Assembly (NCBI GenBank): GCA_947170725.1
Contig: CAMVUM010000011.1
Span: 19,795 to 83,794, forward strand
Origin: an uncultured Prevotella sp.
GTDB lineage: Bacteria > Bacteroidota > Bacteroidia > Bacteroidales > Bacteroidaceae
DNA length: 64,000 nucleotides
Reading direction: 5' to 3'
Positions within the stretch are counted from its first letter, which is position 1. Each line of letters opens with the position of its first letter. The notes under the pieces were generated by a model that worked only from the letters and a program-made list of their open reading frames with translations, did no database searches and had not been told where the DNA came from. The position numbers and the translations under genes were made by a program. Positions 61,528 through 64,000 of the stretch are shown piece by piece.

Positions 61528-63258
61528 TTATTCTTTCGCTTTTTCTATCCACGCTGCAAACTCTTCCACCTTCGGGTTTTCGAGTCCCAGCTTGTATTTC
61601 TTGTTAACGCCGCAGACATCCTGCTGGAGTTTCTGCGGATTCAGTTCACAGATATCCGAAACGAGATAGTAGCCGCACTTGTTGAACAAGGGCACCCACT
61701 CCTCTCCCACTCCGATGGCGGCCCATTCGGCCGCAGTGCTCTTCGGAGCCTTCTTCTCCGGCTTCATCGTCGGGAAGAGCAGCACTTCCTGTATTGTGGG
61801 CTGGCCGGTCATGAGGATGGCCAGACGGTCGATTCCGATTCCGATTCCGCTTGTAGGCGGCATTCCGTACTGCAACGCACGGAGGAAGTCGTGGTCAATA
61901 ACCATAGCCTCGTCGTCTCCCTTGTCGGCGAGACGCATCTGTTCGACGAATCTTTCTTCCTGATCAATCGGGTCGTTAAGTTCAGAGTAGGCGTTGGCCA
62001 GCTCCTTGCCGTTGACCATCAGTTCAAAACGCTCGGTCAGTCCGGGCTTTGAGCGGTGCATCTTCGTCAGCGGCGACATCTCAACAGGATAGTCGGTGAT
62101 GAACGTAGGCTGTATGAACGTTCCCTCGGCTGTCTCTCCGAATATTTCGTCGATGAGCTTGCCCTTGCCCATAATCTCGGTGTCTTCGATTCCGAGCGAC
62201 TTGGCTATCTCGCGGATTTCCTCCTCGGTTTTTCCTTCGAGATCATATCCGGACTTCTCCTTGATGGCCTCCAAGATGGGCAGACGGCGATAAGGAGCCT
62301 TGAAGCTCACGACGTTGTCGCCGATTTTCACTTCCGTCGTTCCGTTGACAGCGATACAAATTTCTTCGAGCAGCTTCTCGGTGAACGCCATCATCCAGTT
62401 GTAGTCCTTGTAGCTCACATAGAGTTCCATGCAAGTGAACTCGGGGTTGTGGCTGCGGTCCATACCTTCGTTGCGGAAGTTGCGGCCGATTTCATAGACG
62501 CCCTCAAATCCGCCGACGATGAGCCGCTTCAGATACAGCTCTGTGGCTATACGCAGATAGAGTTCCGTGTTGAGCGCGTTATGGTGGGTGATGAATGGGC
62601 GGGCGCTGGCTCCTCCGGCAATCTGCTGGAGAATAGGCGTCTCGACCTCTGTAAATCCGGCCTCGTCGAAAACACGGCGCATCGTGCGCAATATAGTGGC
62701 GCGCTTCTCGAAAGTCTCCTTGACACCGTCGTTGACCACAAGGTCAACGTAGCGCTGGCGGTAGCGCAGCTCCGGATCGTCAAATTTGTCGTATGCCACG
62801 CCATCCTTATATTTCACGATGGGCAGCGGTTTGAGGCTCTTAGAGAGCATCGTAAGCTCCTGCGCGTGCACGGAGATTTCGCCAGTCTGCGTGCGGAAAG
62901 CATATCCGCGCACACCGATGAAGTCGCCGATGTCCATCAGTTTCTTGAACACCTTATTATATAAATCTTTGTCTTCGCCCGGACAGATGTCGTCACGGGT
63001 TATATATACCTGTATTCGGCCTTTCGAATCCTGCAACTCTATGAAGCTGGCCTTACCCATCACACGGCGGCTCATCAGTCGACCGGCAATACAGACCTGT
63101 CGCGGCTCGGCCTCATCACAGAACTCGTTCTTTATATCTGTAGAAAAAGCATTGGTGGGATATTCCGCTGCCGGATAGGGGTCGATGCCCATGTCCCGCA
63201 GTTCCTGCAGACTTTGACGTCTGCCGATTTCCTGTTCACTTAACTCTAAAACGTTCAT
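61528..63258 (-). CDS. lysS: Lysyl-tRNA synthetase, class II
   Basis: 576 residues. OB-fold anticodon domain (about 50-150, RQVCIAGRLMSRRVMGKASF), then the class II core: VETPILQQIAGGASARPFIT (motif 1), YEIGRNFRNEGMDRSHNPEF (motif 2) and SGIGIGIDRLAILMTGQPTI (motif 3). After the usual end (VLLFPTMKPE) there is a C-terminal extension of about 75 residues (AAIGVGEEWVPLFNKCGYYL ... FAAWIEKAKE), a helix-hairpin-like domain found on Bacteroidales LysS. First gene of the operon, promoter box at 63300-63307. Confidence 0.97.
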   Translation of the reverse strand: MNVLELSEQEIGRRQSLQELRDMGIDPYPAAEYPTNAFSTDIKNEFCDEAEPRQVCIAGRLMSRRVMGKASFIELQDSKGRIQVYITRDDICPGEDKDLYNKVFKKLMDIGDFIGVRGYAFRTQTGEISVHAQELTMLSKSLKPLPIVKYKDGVAYDKFDDPELRYRQRYVDLVVNDGVKETFEKRATILRTMRRVFDEAGFTEVETPILQQIAGGASARPFITHHNALNTELYLRIATELYLKRLIVGGFEGVYEIGRNFRNEGMDRSHNPEFTCMELYVSYKDYNWMMAFTEKLLEEICIAVNGTTEVKIGDNVVSFKAPYRRLPILEAIKEKSGYDLEGKTEEEIREIAKSLGIEDTEIMGKGKLIDEIFGETAEGTFIQPTFITDYPVEMSPLTKMHRSKPGLTERFELMVNGKELANAYSELNDPIDQEERFVEQMRLADKGDDEAMVIDHDFLRALQYGMPPTSGIGIGIDRLAILMTGQPTIQEVLLFPTMKPEKKAPKSTAAEWAAIGVGEEWVPLFNKCGYYLVSDICELNPQKLQQDVCGVNKKYKLGLENPKVEEFAAWIEKAKE

Positions 63259-63299
63259 ACTATATTAAAAATATCGAATATATATTCTTGTTGTGGGTG

Positions 63300-63307
63300 C
63301 AAATTTA
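63300..63307 (-). promoter_or_regulatory. -7 box of the lysS operon
   Basis: TAAATTTG on the minus strand, 42 bases before the lysS ATG. No clear -33 element. Confidence 0.5.
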
Positions 63308-63628
63308 ATAAATTATTCTGAATAAGCGTTATTTTGAATGTGGATAATTAGCTCTGTTGAGGTTATTTAAGGAATAATCCTGCGAGGGGGAAATATCCTG
63401 CGGAGGGTCGGTGTTTCTTCATGGAGAGAGGAGAATGGAGGGAGAAATGCAAATGAGCAAAGTAGGATTGTGACCTGTCGCGACCGCTTCTGTGTCAACA
63501 ACTTCAACTTGTCCGGTTGACTTACATAAAAGGTCGTTCAGGTGGTTGTTCGGGTTGTCGCGACAAGTTGTGACCATACTCACGTTGTAACGGATTTGAA
63601 ATCATGGCTGTTTGGGAGAAACCTTTAC

Positions 63629-63677
63629 CATATATTATATATTTACAAGCCAACTGCTATATATTATATATTTACAA
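63629..63677. repeat. 20-bp AT-rich direct repeat pair
   Basis: atatattatatatttacaa occurs at 63630-63648 and 63659-63677, period 29 bases. Each unit contains a self-complementary tatat-type core. Confidence 0.8.
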
Positions 63678-63862
63678 AACGGCCTCTGAAAGAAATCTCG
63701 TTTTAGCCCGTTTTCGGACCATTTTGCGGCCTTTTCCGGTCATTTCTTCCACGTTTTTCGCCCAGAAAAACAGGAATGGGATTGCCGTAAGGCCCTCCCG
63801 GCTATTCCAGAGCGAAGATTACATCGTTTTTTGATACCCGTTTTCGGCCGGAAAAAGCCGTG

Positions 63863-63912
63863 GTTTTATTGCCGTAAGAGCCTTATTGGTTTGCAACGGG
63901 GCTGCTTGTGGA
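63863..63912 (-). repeat. Diverged third fragment of the capsule-flanking repeat
   Basis: ttgccgtaagagcctt followed by ggtttgcaacggggctg aligns with the reverse complement of the core of copies 1 and 2 (ttgccgtaagggcttcc ... ggttgcagcggggctg), with short gaps. It is in opposite orientation. ttgccgtaaggcc at about 63782 may be a further scrap. Confidence 0.55.
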
Positions 63913-64000
63913 CAACCCCAAACCACCCGAATGTTAGCGGAATCAAGCCCCGGGCGCAACCAAAAATATAAAACGGCAGAAAATAAAAAGGACAGACGAA

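Larger units (their letters stand above)
63259..64000. other. Repeat-rich right edge without a clear gene
   Basis: After the lysS promoter about 690 bases carry no convincing gene; a 76-codon open frame (63604-63834) is AT-repeat derived and lacks family features. Notable elements: TTGTCGCGACAA perfect palindrome (63555-63566) with a second GTCGCGAC near 63478-63485, a 20-base AT repeat pair (63629-63677), and a fragment related to the capsule-flanking repeats (63863-63912). Confidence 0.5.

Noticed and set aside
63604..63834. 76-codon open frame near the right edge
   Set aside because: Its start lies in AT-rich repeat DNA, its sequence is derived from the repeats and it has no recognisable domain or promoter.

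Overview
The window looks like a chromosomal segment of a member of the Bacteroidales, most likely a Prevotella-like species (the genus is inference). The evidence is the many TAnnTTTG -7 promoter boxes (often with TTG or TTTG about 19-21 bases upstream), the general lack of strong Shine-Dalgarno sites, an UpxY-type antiterminator heading a polysaccharide operon, a Bacteroidetes-type LptD, DUF4230, DUF4890-like and DUF4738-like proteins, and a LysS with a C-terminal extension.

Layout. 1-15.8 kb is mostly housekeeping: the end of dnaX, an ADP-ribosylglycohydrolase, asnA, tRNA-Arg(CCG), pepT, a CPA2 cation/proton antiporter, lptD, an HD-domain protein, a divergent biotin-dependent carboxyltransferase and a large secreted protein. 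16.0-33.3 kb is a capsule or exopolysaccharide operon on the minus strand: upxY, flippase, Fe-S reductase-like protein, pyruvyltransferase, polymerase, several glycosyltransferases, a CDP-activation module (fused cytidylyltransferase/oxidoreductase, SDR, LicD) and a WecG/TagA transferase. It is bracketed by two similar direct repeats of about 435 bp and holds two decayed genes. 33.3-34.5 kb carries queF and a queuosine-precursor transporter. 34.8-41.4 kb is a menaquinone operon (menI-menF-menD-menB-menC-menE) interrupted by a perfect 55-bp inverted repeat.

41.5-52.2 kb holds a ROK kinase, a YczE-like membrane protein, a tripartite RND efflux operon, a divergent LytS/LytTR two-component pair and trmO. 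52.5-56.3 kb holds a histidine-kinase-like protein that lacks its phosphoacceptor His, a small drug-efflux block (broken MFS gene, SMR pump, Crp/Fnr regulator with tandem palindromes between the divergent genes) and two DUF4230 proteins. 56.5-63.3 kb holds small secreted proteins and a central-metabolism operon, lysS-gpsA-pgi-HAD phosphatase. The last 0.7 kb is repeat-rich and shows no convincing gene.

How it works together: the capsule genes would build, modify (pyruvate, a CDP-derived substituent, acyl groups), flip and polymerise a surface glycan, with UpxY promoting read-through of the long operon. The men genes supply menaquinone for anaerobic respiration. The RND genes and the LytTR pair form a likely self-contained efflux and sensing unit. 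The most unusual points are the direct repeats around the capsule island with a related third copy near the right edge, the fused CDP-transferase/oxidoreductase next to licD, the degenerate kinase, the divergent carboxyltransferase, and the large palindrome between menB and menC.
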